Notes under the pieces: generated by a model
Told to the model about the DNA's origin: nothing
The model's input: the letters and a program-made list of their open reading frames with translations, nothing else
The model's database searches: none
Translations under genes and position numbers: made by a program
Part shown: piece by piece, positions 63,322 to 64,000 of the stretch
Layout: every line of letters starts with the position of its first letter
How positions within the stretch are numbered: position 1 is the stretch's first letter
Source: Sphingosinicella ginsenosidimutans
GTDB taxonomy: Bacteria > Pseudomonadota > Alphaproteobacteria > Sphingomonadales > Sphingomonadaceae
Assembly (NCBI RefSeq): GCF_007995055.1
Contig: NZ_VOQQ01000001.1
Span: 2,401,001-2,465,000 of the forward strand
DNA: 64,000 nt
Reading direction: 5' to 3'

Positions 63322-64000
63322 ACCTCTATGGCATCTGGGCGATCTACCGATTCGAAATGGCGCGCGCGATCCGCACGCTCTGGCAGAGCCTGGTGACCCC
63401 GGTCATCACCACCTCGCTCTATTTCGTCGTCTTCGGCGCGGCGATCGGATCGCGCATGACCGAGGTGGACGGGGTGCCCTATGGCGCGTTCATCGTGCCC
63501 GGCCTCATCATGCTCTCGCTGTTCACGCAGAGCATCTTCAATGCGAGCTTCGGCATCTTCTTCCCGAAGTTCATCGGCACGATCTACGAATTGCTGTCGG
63601 CGCCGATCTCGCCGGTGGAAACGGTGATCGGCTATGTCGGCGCGGCGGCGACCAAGTCGATCGTCCTTGGGCTCGTGATCCTGGGAACGGCCGCCTTCTT
63701 CGTGCCGATCCGGATCGAGCATCCCTTGTGGATGGCCGCCTTCCTCGCGCTGATCGCGTCGACCTTCTGCCTGTTCGGTTTCATCATCGGCATCTGGGGC
63801 CGGAATTTCGAGCAGATCCAGTTCATCCCGATGCTGATCGTGACGCCGCTGACCTTCCTCGGCGGGGCGTTCTATTCGGTGAACATGCTCGCCGAGCCGT
63901 GGCGGACGGTGACCCTGTTCAACCCGGTCGTCTACCTGATCTCGGGCTTTCGCTGGAGCTTCTATTCGACCAGCGATGTCGCGGTCGGGATCAGCCTCGC
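63318..64000 (+). CDS. ABC-2 type transporter permease, 3' end beyond window
   Basis: The first 227 codons of a permease of the YadH/NodJ type. It has an N-terminal amphipathic helix ('[23 protein letters not shown]') and hydrophobic segments beginning '[20 protein letters not shown]', '[47 protein letters not shown]' and '[19 protein letters not shown]', matching the ABC-2 family including the conserved 'GxF-L-G-G-x-F' loop. The open frame runs off the window. It overlaps the ATPase gene by 4 bases and forms the exporter with it. Confidence 0.93.
   Translation, partial: MNLYGIWAIYRFEMARAIRTLWQSLVTPVITTSLYFVVFGAAIGSRMTEVDGVPYGAFIVPGLIMLSLFTQSIFNASFGIFFPKFIGTIYELLSAPISPVETVIGYVGAAATKSIVLGLVILGTAAFFVPIRIEHPLWMAAFLALIASTFCLFGFIIGIWGRNFEQIQFIPMLIVTPLTFLGGAFYSVNMLAEPWRTVTLFNPVVYLISGFRWSFYSTSDVAVGISL

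Noticed and set aside
1..64000. CRISPR arrays, insertion sequences, prophage, rRNA
   Set aside because: No regularly spaced repeats, transposase or integrase genes, phage structural genes or rRNA-like sequence were seen on either strand.

Overview
This 64 kb window is chromosomal DNA from a high-GC alphaproteobacterium, almost certainly a sphingomonad (Sphingomonadales). The support is a DivL-type cell-cycle pseudokinase, ALA synthase (C4 haem route), a TonB-dependent receptor, an ECF41 sigma factor, an AmgK/MurU pair, an rpsT-dnaA junction and dense, overlapping co-directional genes. No rRNA, phage, transposase or CRISPR array was seen. Apart from two toxin-antitoxin pairs and two REP-like palindromes, this is core genome.

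Region 1 (1-7.1 kb): the end of an iron-type alcohol dehydrogenase, then a tight run of a hotdog thioesterase, a GFA-family protein, a Tet-like MFS exporter, an alpha/beta hydrolase and an M2 (ACE-like) metallopeptidase; next a YbjN protein, a type-II peroxiredoxin and YqgE. Region 2 (7.1-13.5 kb): an AhpD-like protein translationally coupled to an ECF41 sigma factor behind an ECF41-type promoter; ahcY with an unusual leader (20-bp palindrome and two competing hairpins); a large TonB-dependent receptor. Region 3 (13.6-18.3 kb): divL-tsaE-amgK-murU, overlapping throughout, joining polarity control, t6A synthesis and peptidoglycan recycling; then tRNA-Lys.

Region 4 (18.3-32.9 kb): folK, a family 5 uracil-DNA glycosylase, a minus-strand M28 peptidase-aguA-aguB (agmatine to putrescine) operon, an S9 peptidase, rpsD, the rpiB-glyA-nrdR-trmJ operon, a membrane LytTR regulator, a TSUP permease and hemA. 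Region 5 (33-41.3 kb): a membrane protein with a duplicated DnaJ-type zinc-finger region and an SH3-like end, murI, plsY-dprA, a small secreted unknown, a YdcH protein, topA and an FKBP isomerase.

Region 6 (41.3-50.4 kb): an AbrB/Doc toxin-antitoxin pair, then the minus-strand series ubiE-ubiB-[ccdA-ccdB]-coaBC-dut-moeB, where ccdAB looks like an insertion into a housekeeping operon; then mutM, rpsT and dnaA. Region 7 (50.4-64 kb): a DUF4136 lipoprotein, trpS-murJ, secB diverging from a Tim44-like gene, mltA-smr, dapE, a cupin, and dapF-mtaB-ftsY-yciB followed by an ABC-2 exporter cut by the window end.

Most products concern envelope and peptidoglycan biology (murI, murU/amgK, murJ, mltA, dapE, dapF, plsY), protein export (secB, ftsY) and tRNA modification (tsaE, trmJ, mtaB). 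The best leads for new biology are the ECF41 unit with its matching promoter, the ahcY leader, the DnaJ-zinc-finger membrane protein, and the toxin-antitoxin pair embedded next to coaBC.
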